Below are positions 24,585 through 33,824 of a stretch of DNA of 64,000 nt, piece by piece. The notes under the pieces were generated by a model. It ran no database searches, was not told where the DNA came from, and saw nothing but the letters and a program-made list of their open reading frames with translations. Origin of the DNA: Paraburkholderia edwinii (GTDB lineage: Bacteria; Pseudomonadota; Gammaproteobacteria; Burkholderiales; Burkholderiaceae); assembly GCF_019428685.1 (NCBI RefSeq), contig NZ_CP080096.1:310001-374000 (forward strand), in the 5' to 3' direction. The position numbers and the translations under genes are program-made. Each line of letters begins with the position of its first letter. The stretch's first letter is position 1.

Positions 24585-25973
24585 ATGCATAGTGCTACGC
24601 TCAAACGTCGCGACGGTACGCCCATCGACACGACGGCTATCGATATCTTCCGAAACAACTTTGCAGGACAGATCTTTTCCGCCGGTGACGCCGGTTACGA
24701 TAAGGCACGCCGCATCTGGAACGCGAGCATCGACAAGTACCCGGGTTTGATCGCGCGCTGCTCCGGCGTCAACGATGTCATCCGTGCGGTGAAGTTCGCG
24801 CGGGCGAACGATGTGCTGGTATCGATCAAGGGCGGCGGCCACAACGTCGCGGGTCGCGCACTCTGCGACGACGGCATCGTGATCGACCTGTCGGCGATGA
24901 ACCGTGTCACGGTCGACGTGCAAACGCGCAAGGTTCACGTGCAGGGTGGCGCGCTGCTCGAAAATCTCGACACCGAAACGCAGCGGCACGGACTCGCGGT
25001 GCCGGCGGGCGTCGTCCCCAAGACAGGTATCGCCGGACTCACGCTAGGCGGCGGTGTCGGCTGGCTGGTGCGCAAGTACGGCTTGACGATCGACAACCTG
25101 GAGTCGTGCGAAGTCGTGACGGCCGAGGGAGACCTGGTCACCGCAAACGATCACTCGAACCCGGATCTGTTCTGGGCGCTTCGAGGCGGCGGCGGCAACT
25201 TCGGCGTGGTCACGTCGTTCTCGTTCCGCGCCCACCCGGTACGCACCGTGCTGGGCGGCCAGCTGCTGTGGCCGCGCAGCGAAGCACGCGCGATCATGCA
25301 TCTGTACCGCAGTTTCATCACGACCGCGCCGGAGGAGATGACCGCTTACGCCGGCATCATCACGACGCCGGACGGCGAGCCGGTGTCGGCTTTGTACATC
25401 TGCTGGTGCGGCGACATCGCAGAAGGCGAGCGCGTGATCGAACCACTGCGAAGGTTCGGCACGCCGATTCGCGATACGGTCGAACCGATACCGTTCCTCG
25501 CGATGCAAGGGCTCGCTGGCCGATCGTATCCGGACGACATGCACAACTACTGGAAGTCGACCTTCCTGACCGCGTTTTCCGATGAAGCGATCGACGTGCT
25601 GGTCGAGCAAGGCACGCAGATGAAGTCGCCGCTTTCGTCGCTGCTCGTCGAGTACTACGCCGGCGCACCGACGCGCGTCGGGCAGGCGGACACCGCGTTC
25701 GGGCAGCGCAACGCCTTGTACAACATCGGAATCAGCGGACAGTGGCCGGACCCGAAAGAGAGCGACCAGCACATCGGCTGGGTGCGCGCCACCTCCGATG
25801 CGCTGCAGCCCTATTCGACCGGCGACTATCTGCTGAACTTCACGAGCGATGAAGTGCTCGATCGCACCAAGGCCGCGTTCGGCGACAACTATGCGCGGCT
25901 TGCCGAAGTGAAGGCGAAATACGACCCGACCAACTTCTTCTCGCTCAATCAGAACATCAAGCCGGCGCACTAG
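24585..25973 (+). CDS. FAD-linked oxidase, berberine-bridge-enzyme-like
   Basis: A 462-residue flavoprotein with the PCMH-type FAD-binding domain and a C-terminal BBE substrate domain ending NFFSLNQNIKP. His86 in IKGGGHNVAG is the expected covalent 8-alpha-histidyl site. The second covalent Cys of bicovalent enzymes is not seen: the corresponding element reads LTLGGGVGWLVRKYG. It would therefore be monocovalent. BBE enzymes oxidise alcohols, sugars or alkaloid-like compounds with O2. AGGAAC precedes ATG 24585. The MFS exporter starting 112 bp downstream on the same strand may handle the product or substrate. Confidence 0.9.
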   Translation: MHSATLKRRDGTPIDTTAIDIFRNNFAGQIFSAGDAGYDKARRIWNASIDKYPGLIARCSGVNDVIRAVKFARANDVLVSIKGGGHNVAGRALCDDGIVIDLSAMNRVTVDVQTRKVHVQGGALLENLDTETQRHGLAVPAGVVPKTGIAGLTLGGGVGWLVRKYGLTIDNLESCEVVTAEGDLVTANDHSNPDLFWALRGGGGNFGVVTSFSFRAHPVRTVLGGQLLWPRSEARAIMHLYRSFITTAPEEMTAYAGIITTPDGEPVSALYICWCGDIAEGERVIEPLRRFGTPIRDTVEPIPFLAMQGLAGRSYPDDMHNYWKSTFLTAFSDEAIDVLVEQGTQMKSPLSSLLVEYYAGAPTRVGQADTAFGQRNALYNIGISGQWPDPKESDQHIGWVRATSDALQPYSTGDYLLNFTSDEVLDRTKAAFGDNYARLAEVKAKYDPTNFFSLNQNIKPAH

Positions 25974-26085
25974 CGTTTGGCGCGCAAAGGCGCGAAGTCG
26001 TGCGCAGCACCCGGTGGTTTGCTCATCGGGTGCTGCCGGCCATCATGCGCGTTCCAACTCGACGCTGCATCTACAGACCACGCGT

Positions 26086-27273
26086 ATGCAAAAAGGAACC
26101 ACCGCGACCACCACCCGAGACTGGCTTGCGGTTATCAGCGTTGCGACCGCCGCTTTCGTGCTCGTGACCACCGAGGTCGCGCCGATCGGCATGCTTGAAG
26201 CGATTGCCGGTTCGTTGGGTGTTTCCATAGGCGAGGCGGGGTTAGTCGTCACGATGCCGGGACTCATGGCCGCGCTGGCGGGCCCGCTTTTAATCGTGTT
26301 TGCACGCGACGTCGACAGACGCCGAATGCTCCAGGCGCTGACGCTGGCGATGATCGTCTCGGTTGTGGTCTGCGCCTGTGCACAGCAGTTTCGTATGCTG
26401 CTGGCCGGCCGGCTACTCTTCGGTCTGGCCGTGGGAGGATTCTGGACGTTTTCGATGTCCGCTGTGCGCAGACTCGTGCGCGAAGCCGATGCCGGCAAGG
26501 CGCTCGCGATACTCTCCGCAGGCATTGCCTTCGGTACCGTGCTCGGTGCGCCCGTAGGGTCAATCGGTGCACGGCTTCTCGGCTGGCGCGCGGTGTTCCT
26601 ATGCGTTGCGCTCGCGGGTTTCGCCGCACTGACTGCCCAGCTGAGATTCGTGCGTCCGCTACCGGTCGAGAGACCGGTCGGCCTGCGAGACCTCGCAGCC
26701 GTGCTGAAACGCCGCGACATGCAGATCATGCTGACGGGCTCGGCACTCGTGTACGGCGGCCAGTTTGTCGGCTACACGTTTCTGGAACCGTATCTGAATT
26801 CGGCTCCGAACATGTCTGGCGCACTTCTCACCACTGCATTGCTCGCGTATGGAATCGTCGGCGCGTTCAGCAACTTCGTGGCGGAGCGGATAACGAGGGT
26901 GAGTTTGAAATGGACGCTGATCGTCACGATCGTGACGCTTGGCGGATCGGTCAGCGTCGCGCCTGTCTTCGGCACTTCGCCAGTGGGCGCAGTGGTATGT
27001 GCGACGTTCTGGGGACTGGCATGGGGCGCATGGCCGGTCTCGCAGCAGATATGGATGTATGAAACGGCGCCTGCCGATTTCGAAAAGAGCGCCGCGCTGA
27101 TTGTTTGCATGGCCCAATTTGCGGTTGCGTCAGGTTCCTACGTCGGGGGGTATCTGGTCGATCTGAAGGGAATTGCCGCCGCGTTTGAAGCTGCCGGTGC
27201 GACGACTGCATTGGCGTTGCTGTTTGCGCTGTATTCGTTGATGCGGCGAACGCTTCATAAGCGTGACACGTGA
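26086..27273 (+). CDS. MFS transporter (DHA1/sugar-efflux-like)
   Basis: A 395-residue 12-helix transporter. MFS marks include the early TTEVAPIGMLEAIAGSLGVS (DHA1/SotB-like), the helix 2-3 loop FARDVDRRRM and the helix 4-5 segment RLLFGLAVGGFWTFSMSAVRRLV. This pattern resembles the purine-nucleoside/sugar efflux (NepI/SotB) group. ATG 26086 begins just before the first helix and is preferred to the upstream ATG 26014; the ribosome site is poor. It follows the BBE-type oxidase and precedes, convergently, the broken aldehyde dehydrogenase. Substrate unknown. Confidence 0.86.
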   Translation: MQKGTTATTTRDWLAVISVATAAFVLVTTEVAPIGMLEAIAGSLGVSIGEAGLVVTMPGLMAALAGPLLIVFARDVDRRRMLQALTLAMIVSVVVCACAQQFRMLLAGRLLFGLAVGGFWTFSMSAVRRLVREADAGKALAILSAGIAFGTVLGAPVGSIGARLLGWRAVFLCVALAGFAALTAQLRFVRPLPVERPVGLRDLAAVLKRRDMQIMLTGSALVYGGQFVGYTFLEPYLNSAPNMSGALLTTALLAYGIVGAFSNFVAERITRVSLKWTLIVTIVTLGGSVSVAPVFGTSPVGAVVCATFWGLAWGAWPVSQQIWMYETAPADFEKSAALIVCMAQFAVASGSYVGGYLVDLKGIAAAFEAAGATTALALLFALYSLMRRTLHKRDT

Positions 27274-27350
27274 CGGATTCGGATGAATGAATGAACGAAC
27301 GATCGTCGTCGCGTCACCGCGACAACGATCGCCTTAGTCGCGTGCGCCCG

Positions 27351-28828
27351 CTAGCTCAGCACAAACGGATTTTCTACACCCGGCGTCGGATTGATAAAGA
27401 CACTTTTGGCTTCGAGGTACTCATACACGGCGCGAATGCCGTTCTCACGGCCGATACCGGACGCCTTGACGCCGCCAAACGGCGCCAGATAGCTCACGAG
27501 ACGATAGGCATTGACCCACACGCTGCCGGCCTGCAGCCGCTTCGGCACCGTCATCGCGCGACGCAGGTCTTGCGTCCAGACGCCGGCCGCGAGCCCATAG
27601 TTACTGTCGTTGGCAATGGCGATCGCTTCGTCTTCCGTATCGAATTTGATGACGGCGACGACCGGTCCGAACACTTCCTCCTGAGCGATGCGCATATCGT
27701 TGCGCACGTCGACGAAGACGGTCGGTTCGACAAAGAGACCATTCTCTGTGCCGGGACGCGTCGAGCGCGCGCCGCCCAACACGAGGCGTGCGCCTTCCTG
27801 CTTCGCGACATCGATGTAGTACAGCGTTTTTTCGAGTTGCGGCTGAGTCGAGACAGGACCCATGTTCGTATCCGCGTGCATCGGGTCGCCAAGCCGCACG
27901 TCCTTCATAAACTTCACCAGACGTTCGACGAATTCGTCGTGAATACTCGATGCACGAGCAGGCGCGATCCGGCCATGCAGCTTTGACCTGTTGCCGAGAA
28001 TATTGCTGTGACCGCCCCTTTCACCGCATCGTCGAGGTTCGCATCCTCGAATACGATGTTGGCCGATTTTCCGCCCAGTTCCAGCGAAACGCGCTTGAAC
28101 GAGCGGGCCGCATTCTCGTAGACATGGCGTCCGCCCGTTTCGCTGCCCGTGAAGGCGACGCGAGCGACAAGCGGATGACTCACGAGCGGTTCGCCGACTT
28201 CTTTTCCAAAGCCCGTCACGACGTTGACTACACCGTCGGGCACGCCGGCTTCTTCGCACAGTTTCGCAAAGAGAATCGAAGACGCCGACGAGAACTCCGA
28301 TGGCTTGATGACGACCGTGTTACCTGCCGCAAGCGCCGGGGCAATTTTCCACACGGCGAGCAGCAGCGGAGAATTCCACGGCGCGATCGTTGCGACGACG
28401 CCGAGCGGCTCGAACGTCGTGTAGTGAAAAATGCCCGGTTTGTCGAACGGCGTGACATCGCCCTGAATCTTGTCGGAAAGGCCGCCGAAGTAGTAGAACC
28501 ACTGCGGCAGGTATTGCATCTGTTTGACCATTTCCGCCTTGAGCTTGCCGTTGTCCTTCACTTCCATATCGGCGAGCTCTTCGGCGTGAGCCGCAATCGC
28601 ATCGCCAATTCTGTGAAGCACCATTCCGCGCTGGCTTGCGGTCATGGTCGCCCACGGCCCGCTCGTGAATGCAGCGTGAGCGGCGCGCACCGCCGCGTCG
28701 ACGTCTTCGGCCGTGCCGCGCGGAACCTCAGCCCAGATCTCGCCGTTGTAGGGGTTAAGACTTTCGAACGTGCGGCCATCGCTTGCACCGCGCCACTCGC
28801 TGCCGATGCGCATCTTGAACTGTTCCAT
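27351..28828 (-). pseudogene. Aldehyde dehydrogenase interrupted by a single-base frameshift
   Basis: The minus strand encodes a complete NAD-dependent aldehyde dehydrogenase in two frames. The first 299 codons (from 28828) contain IAPWNSPLLLA, FTGSETGGRHV, the Glu in LELGGKSANIV and the catalytic Cys in TGQSCMAGSRLLVHR, then run into a stop at about 27914. The continuation (SIHDEFVERLVKF ... EEVFGPVVAVIKF ... PFGGVKASGIGRENG) is in the next frame and reaches the normal C-terminus at 27351. Aligning the join shows one missing base near 27947-27948. All other motifs are intact, so the break is recent or a sequencing error. If real, the product loses the dimerisation half and is dead. Specificity unknown. 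Confidence 0.9.
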
Positions 28829-29018
28829 ATCGTGCTCCGTAGATAGAAGAAAAGCCGTTCAACGACGAAGCGGCGGATCGGCGATCTGCCTGTTGCTTCC
28901 CGTTGTTCGTTGAAAGCATTATTGCCACCGGTCTTCTATCCACCAATTCCTGAAATCTGCGGGTCGTCCAGGAAAAAATGCACAGCACGCGGCCGCCGTG
29001 TCGCCGGAGCCGATTCCG

Positions 29019-29999
29019 TCACTCGAATCCGGCGAGTTGATGCGGCAGATAAGGGGCCTCGAGCGCGGCGACTTCGTCGTCCGCAAGGGTCAGCGAGAGC
29101 GCGTTAATCGCGTCGCTCAGATGATGCGGCTTCGATGCACCGACGATCGGCGCGGTGACTTCCGCTTTCTGTGCGACCCAGGCCAGTGCTACCTGTGCGC
29201 GCGGGACACCGCGGTTCTTCGCGACTTGCGCGACCGCGTCCACGATTCTTTTATCGGCATCGAGCGATGCTTCGTAAAGGCCGCTACCGAAAGCATCTGT
29301 TTCCTGACGCTCGGAACTTTCGTTCCAGTCGCGCGTGAGGCGGCCGCGAGCAAGCGGACTCCACGGAATGACCGCCACGCCCTGATCGTCGCAAAGCGGC
29401 AGCATTTCGCGCTCTTCCTCCCGATACAACAGATTCAGGTGGTTCTGCATGCTCACGAATTCGGTCCAACCATTGAGCCGTGACGTATAGAGCGCCTTGC
29501 TGAATTGCCACGCGTACATGGATGAAGCACCGATGTAACGGGCCTTGCCCGCCTTGACGACATCGTGCAATGCCTCGAGCGTTTCTTCGATCGGCGTGCC
29601 ATAGTCCCAGCGATGGATCTGGTACAGGTCCACATAGTCGGTGCCGAGGCGCCTCAGGCTGTTGTCGATTTCATTGAAAATCGCCTTGCGCGACAGGCCG
29701 GCGCCATTTGCGGCAGCGCGCATCCGGTAAAACACTTTTGTTGCAATCACAACGTCGTCGCGTTTCGTGAAGTCCCGCAGCGCACGCCCCACAATCTCCT
29801 CGGACGTCCCGTCGGAGTAGTAATTCGCCGTGTCAAAGAAATTGATGCCCGCTTCCACCGCCTGCTGGATGAGCGGGCGGCTGGCTTCTTCACCGAGGGT
29901 CCATGGATGCGCGCCGCGACCGGGATCGCCGTAGGTCATGCATCCAAGGCACAGGCGGGATACTTCGAGCCCTGTCGAGCCGAACTTTACGTAGTCCAT
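29019..29999 (-). CDS. Aldo/keto reductase, YajO-like
   Basis: A 326-residue AKR closely following the E. coli YajO pattern: VSRLCLGCMTYGDPGRGAHPW at the start, NFFDTANYYSDGTSEEIVGRAL (catalytic Asp, Tyr), IATKVFYRM (Lys) and DLYQIHRWDYGTPIEETL (His), ending with VGASKPHHLSDAINAL and PYLPHQLAGFE. YajO-type enzymes reduce small aldehydes and ketones and have been linked to thiamine and deoxyxylulose metabolism. AGGAG precedes tandem ATGs at 30002 and 29999; the second has better spacing. It lies 73 bp downstream of a LysR gene on the same strand, likely cotranscribed or regulated by it. Confidence 0.9.
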   Translation of the reverse strand: MDYVKFGSTGLEVSRLCLGCMTYGDPGRGAHPWTLGEEASRPLIQQAVEAGINFFDTANYYSDGTSEEIVGRALRDFTKRDDVVIATKVFYRMRAAANGAGLSRKAIFNEIDNSLRRLGTDYVDLYQIHRWDYGTPIEETLEALHDVVKAGKARYIGASSMYAWQFSKALYTSRLNGWTEFVSMQNHLNLLYREEEREMLPLCDDQGVAVIPWSPLARGRLTRDWNESSERQETDAFGSGLYEASLDADKRIVDAVAQVAKNRGVPRAQVALAWVAQKAEVTAPIVGASKPHHLSDAINALSLTLADDEVAALEAPYLPHQLAGFE

Positions 30000-30072
30000 C
30001 ATTGTCTCCTTGCATCGCAATCGATGCGATCGTGCGAATTCGATATGCGTCGAAATCGTCACGTTGTTCACA

Positions 30073-30927
30073 TTAGCTGCTACCGGGAAAACAACCAGCA
30101 ATGAACTGCATGACACTGCGGATTGCAGGCGCATGCCGCAGATCGTTGTGGATGGAGAGCCAGACTTCGCGCGTCAAAGGCTCGCCTGTCTCTGCGACGA
30201 CATTTAGACTCTCGTCCCAGTCCCCAAGAAAGTACGGCAAGACTGCTACGCCGACGCCTGACCGTGCGGCGGACGCCTGTACGTCCAGGCTGTTGCTGCG
30301 CAGCACCACGGGGCGTGAATTCGCCTGGGCGTCCAGCCAGATCTGTTGCGCGGACCCGTCCATGCTGTCGTCGTACCCGATGAACTCATAGTCTTCCGAA
30401 ACGTGGGACGCCAGATAGTCGGACGATGCGTAGAGCGCAAACGGAATCACCGCAATCTTGCGCGCGACCAGATCGGCTTCGACCGGTCGGCTCAGGCGAA
30501 CGGCGATATCGGCTTCGCGTCTGATCAGCGATACGTTGCGCGTTTCCGCGATCAATTTCACGCGCACCGCGGGGTGCAGCGCCCGCAACTTGCCCAGATG
30601 CGGCGCAATCACGCAATGTGCCATCGACGGCGGCGCGCTGACCACGACTTCGCCCGATACGACTTCCTGACCGCCGATCGACATCCGCTCGACGGCAAAC
30701 GACTCTTCCTGCATGCGCTTGCCGCGTTCAGCGATGCGTTCGCCATCTGCGGTCAGCACATAGGCGCGCGGGCGGCGGTCGACCAGCTTCAGTTCCAGCG
30801 CCTGTTCGAGCGACGCAATTCTTCGGGCGACAGTTGCATGATCGACCTTCAATTGCCGCGCCGCTTTCGCGAGCGATTGCTCCTGACTGAACGCCACGAA
30901 ATAGCGTAAGTCCTCCCAGTCAAACAT
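30073..30927 (-). CDS. LysR-family transcriptional regulator
   Basis: A 284-residue LTTR with an N-terminal winged helix (FDWEDLRYFVAFSQEQSLAKAARQLKVDHATVARRIASLE) and a truncated-looking but complete effector domain of about 195 residues. It belongs to the FDWE...RYF subgroup and is a clear paralogue of the regulator at 44571 (VDHATV, RREADI/V, FGLYAS-type motifs shared). It sits between the YajO-like reductase (same strand) and the divergent YwrO-like quinone reductase, and most likely controls one or both in response to an electrophile or quinone. Effector unknown. Confidence 0.92.
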   Translation of the reverse strand: MFDWEDLRYFVAFSQEQSLAKAARQLKVDHATVARRIASLEQALELKLVDRRPRAYVLTADGERIAERGKRMQEESFAVERMSIGGQEVVSGEVVVSAPPSMAHCVIAPHLGKLRALHPAVRVKLIAETRNVSLIRREADIAVRLSRPVEADLVARKIAVIPFALYASSDYLASHVSEDYEFIGYDDSMDGSAQQIWLDAQANSRPVVLRSNSLDVQASAARSGVGVAVLPYFLGDWDESLNVVAETGEPLTREVWLSIHNDLRHAPAIRSVMQFIAGCFPGSS

Positions 30928-31128
30928 GGAAGCTCTCCTTCCCGCTCTTGATGGGCGATGGACTTACGACGATATCAGAAGGAACCCTGATCGATCCCCA
31001 CATTCTCGCGCGGCCATGTGCATCGCTGCAGTTGGCGTCCGCGTGTTTGCGGAATTGGCGGACTCCGTGCAACAGGCAAGAATGGCCGCAACGAAATCGA
31101 TCTACCCCGCGCGGAGGCGGGTCCAATC

Positions 31129-31770
31129 ATGAGCAACAAGACACTGGTTATTCTCGCTCACCCGAACCCTGGCGAGTCGCAGGTCAACGCAGCATGGCGA
31201 ACGCGGCTGGAGGAAGCGGCGCTTCCCGTCACGCTTCGGGATATTTATCAGTTGTATCCGGACTGGACTGTCGATGTCGCTGCGGAACAGGCGCTCCTCG
31301 AAAGCCACGAGCGGATCTTTCTACAATTCCCGCTGTACTGGTACAGCGTGCCGCCATTGTTGAAGAAATGGCTCGACGACGTCCTCGCTTATGGCTGGGC
31401 ATACGGACCGCGCGGCGACCGGCTGGCGCGCAAGGAAATGGGTCTGATCGTATCGACCGGTAGCCCAGAGTCTGCGTATCAGCGAAATGGACGCCTCGGA
31501 CATACGCTGGCTGAATTGCTTCGTCCGATGGAACAAACCATACGCTTTGTGGGCGCGCGTTACGTGCCCGTCTTCACGTTGCAAGGCGCGAATCGGGTGA
31601 TCCCCGCGGATCAGCTAAGCCGCAGCGCGGACGACTATGTCGCACACGTCGGCGGACTCGCAGCGGGCGCCTCGTCTGCCACCCATCATCGTTGCGCGGC
31701 GGGTTCAAGCCCGCCGCGCAACGACCTGTCGCAAGGTCACGACTTCACGCGCGTGCATCTCGACGCGTGA
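31129..31770 (+). CDS. NAD(P)H:quinone oxidoreductase, YwrO/KefF/MdaB-like, with extended C-terminus
   Basis: A 213-residue flavodoxin-fold reductase resembling Bacillus YwrO: LVILAHPNPGESQVNAAW, LRDIYQLYPDWTVDV, IFLQFPLYWYSVPPLLKKWLDDVLAYGWAYG and VSTGSPESAY. It binds FMN and reduces quinones or nitro compounds with NAD(P)H. The family fold normally ends near residue 178; here a further 35 residues of low-complexity, His/Ser-rich sequence follow, and they are encoded across a perfect 15-bp inverted repeat. That suggests loss of the original stop. GGAGG lies upstream of ATG 31129. Divergent from the LysR gene. Confidence 0.87.
   Translation: MSNKTLVILAHPNPGESQVNAAWRTRLEEAALPVTLRDIYQLYPDWTVDVAAEQALLESHERIFLQFPLYWYSVPPLLKKWLDDVLAYGWAYGPRGDRLARKEMGLIVSTGSPESAYQRNGRLGHTLAELLRPMEQTIRFVGARYVPVFTLQGANRVIPADQLSRSADDYVAHVGGLAAGASSATHHRCAAGSSPPRNDLSQGHDFTRVHLDA
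31689..31724 (+). repeat. Perfect 15-bp inverted repeat inside the quinone-reductase gene tail
   Basis: TCGTTGCGCGGCGGG (31689-31703) and CCCGCCGCGCAACGA (31710-31724) flank a 6-base loop. It lies in the last 30 codons of the gene, beyond the conserved fold, with no T-run after it. It may be a former terminator or a REP-like element absorbed into the reading frame. Confidence 0.9.
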
Positions 31771-31817
31771 ATGACGCGAGTTCGCCGCGTGGGCGACGCG
31801 AGTTCAACGACAGAACC

Positions 31818-32765
31818 TCAACCAAGCGGCCAGTTGATGACCACGAGGCAATCGTTATAGTCGTTGTCCGTGCCGTCTTCCGTCGCAACGAGGAAGAAGT
31901 TCGTCTTGCCGGCCATCCCGACATGCCGCCCGTCGATCAGCGATGGTTTGCCGTTGGCCAACACTTTCACCTGGACCTTGCCGCGCCCGGACGGCAGAAC
32001 CTGCGTCTGCGTGTTCTTGCTCTCCGTGCTCCAGTCCCTCCATTGCGCGACCATTTTGTCGTCGACGTAGATCTGGATGGTCTGCTCGGCAGCGGAATTG
32101 GCGATTGCCGTAACGGCAAAGCGGATGTTGGGCGGCAGATTGTAGGTGCCGTCGTCGTTGTTGTCGGTGTCGCCTTTATCCGTGACCGATTGATCAACCC
32201 GCCACCATCCGGTGATGTCCTGCGCCTGACCGACCGGAGCGGTGCGAAGAACATGCTTGAACGCATCTGTCTGATTCGCCTCGTTGTGCGCGTTGACGGT
32301 CCGCTCCTGCGATTTGTTGAGCAGATTGATGAACATCCCGTACTCCAACGCGTCCTTGAGCTCACCGGACGACTGATTATTTGCGCCGACTGCAGTCGTA
32401 CCGGAGATCACCCACGTTCTAAGATTGGCTGCGACGGAGCTGTCGCTCGCCATCACGTAGGTGTTGTCCACGTTATTAATCGCCAGGTAACGCGTTGCAC
32501 CGGCGTCGTCCTGCACGGTGATGCATACCTCTTCGAAGTTTGCGACGGGGTCGCCGATCTTCTTGGCCGACCCTGCGGCAGGGACGATTTTCCAAACGTA
32601 GTCCGACGGAAAATTCTTACCGGGTTGCGCCACTTCGGTCCAGAGCTTGTCGGCCTTTTCGGGATTTTGAATCCCCTTCCAGATAAGCGACAGAAAATAG
32701 CCCGAGAAATTGTCCTGGCCGTTGCAGAGCGCAACCGTATTACCATATTTGAGAGCGTTACCCAA
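31818..32765 (-). CDS. LecB-type (fucose/mannose-binding) lectin fused to an unknown N-terminal domain
   Basis: The last ~115 residues match the calcium-dependent lectin LecB (PA-IIL)/BclA family: NLPPNIRFAVTAIANSAAEQ, GRGKVQVKVLANGKPS, the Ca-binding loop EDGTDNDYND at residues 296-305, and the C-terminal NWPLG whose terminal Gly carboxylate completes the neighbouring site. The specificity loop after the conserved Asn reads Ser-Ala-Ala. The N-terminal ~195 residues (NTVALCNGQDNFSGYFLSLIW, TRYLAINNVDNTYVMAS) are beta-rich and I do not recognise them. TTG 32765 follows GAGG by six bases and is preferred to an upstream TTG. No signal peptide, as in other LecB lectins. Preceded by AT-rich DNA. 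Confidence 0.85.
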   Translation of the reverse strand: MGNALKYGNTVALCNGQDNFSGYFLSLIWKGIQNPEKADKLWTEVAQPGKNFPSDYVWKIVPAAGSAKKIGDPVANFEEVCITVQDDAGATRYLAINNVDNTYVMASDSSVAANLRTWVISGTTAVGANNQSSGELKDALEYGMFINLLNKSQERTVNAHNEANQTDAFKHVLRTAPVGQAQDITGWWRVDQSVTDKGDTDNNDDGTYNLPPNIRFAVTAIANSAAEQTIQIYVDDKMVAQWRDWSTESKNTQTQVLPSGRGKVQVKVLANGKPSLIDGRHVGMAGKTNFFLVATEDGTDNDYNDCLVVINWPLG

Positions 32766-33245
32766 AATGTGCCTCACTATGTAAATGTTTCTGGTCGTCA
32801 ATGCCCGATGTATCAATAGCGATAGGTTCGAAATCCCAGCCGGTATTAGAGCCTGCCCGTGTCAATGGAACCGGCCTGTATTAGTGTAAATAGCGGCGCG
32901 CAGTTCATTGTGAACAAATGTGAATTAAGACGCGTAAAATCGGCGCTTGCGAAATAGATATCTATAAAGCAATCCGGCTGCGCATTTCAACGAAATACGA
33001 ATGAAATTTCTATTCAAATAGAATTTACTTGCGCCGCATAAGTAAAGGCGGTTTTATTAAATATTCTTTTCGCAATAGCAAGGCACGGGCGAAATGAGGG
33101 ACGGGAGCGGGTCCATACCGAGGTATAGCAACCATGTACGCAAACGCCGTGGACAACAGATGTCGTGATCCTAGAATTGAGTGACCTTCCAACCCCACGT
33201 TAGCTCTTAACAGGAGCGAACAGATCGAAAGCCGGAGCATCGACC
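32766..33245. other. AT-rich intergenic region upstream of the lectin and RidA genes
   Basis: About 480 bases without a supported gene. It is visibly richer in A and T than the flanks, especially 32930-33080, where runs such as TTTTATTAAATATTC occur. It must contain the promoters of both divergent genes. Base composition unlike the surroundings fits acquisition of the lectin gene by transfer or silencing by an H-NS-like protein; no repeat ends are visible. Confidence 0.6.
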
Positions 33246-33644
33246 ATGACCAGCAGACAAGTCATTTCCCCGAACACCGGGCAAGCGCTTTACGAGACCC
33301 ACAGCTATTCGGCGGCTATCCGCGCAGGCGAATTGCTGTTCGTGTCAGGGCAGGTCGGCAGCCTTGAGGACGGCTCACCCGAACCTGATTTCACCAAACA
33401 GGTTCAGCTTGCCTTCGACAATCTCGCCTCGGTTCTCAAGGCCGCGGGTTGTACGCTCGACGATGTCGTCGACGTGACCACGTTCCATACCGACCTGCAA
33501 GCGCAGTTCGAGACCGTCCAGCCCATTCGCAAGCGGGCGTTCGGCAGCGGCCCCCTTCCCAACTGGACTGCGGTCGGCGTAACCTATCTCTCCGGTTTCG
33601 CCTTCGAAATCAAGGTCATTGCTCGTATCCCTGAATCGAACTGA
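33246..33644 (+). CDS. RidA/YjgF-family protein
   Basis: A 132-residue member of the Rid family: SYSAAIRAGELLFVSGQVGS, the helix FDNLASVLKAAGCTLDDVV and the terminal AFEIKVIARIPES with the Arg that deaminates enamine/imine intermediates in true RidA. Trimeric soluble proteins of this group relieve 2-aminoacrylate damage or act in amine catabolism. Several Rid subgroups share this pattern, so the exact role is not fixed. A plain AGGAGCGA-type site lies upstream. Monocistronic between AT-rich DNA and the LysE gene. Confidence 0.9.
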   Translation: MTSRQVISPNTGQALYETHSYSAAIRAGELLFVSGQVGSLEDGSPEPDFTKQVQLAFDNLASVLKAAGCTLDDVVDVTTFHTDLQAQFETVQPIRKRAFGSGPLPNWTAVGVTYLSGFAFEIKVIARIPESN

Positions 33645-33824
33645 TCGTTCGGCGGAATGACGCCTGTTTTCGGGCATGACCAGAGGGGCGATTTAGTGAA
33701 TTTTTCTCGCGATACCTGGTTGACCATCCGGCGTGGCAACGTCTGAAAGTTCATAGCGTAGGTTTGCCGGCTGTTAAACCAGGTTCGCACATCGGGCAGC
33801 GGCGCGCACCTGTGCGCATATCCG

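Noticed and set aside
25044..25970. 308-codon minus-strand open frame opposite the BBE oxidase
   Set aside because: Compositional shadow; FAD-binding motifs lie on the plus strand.
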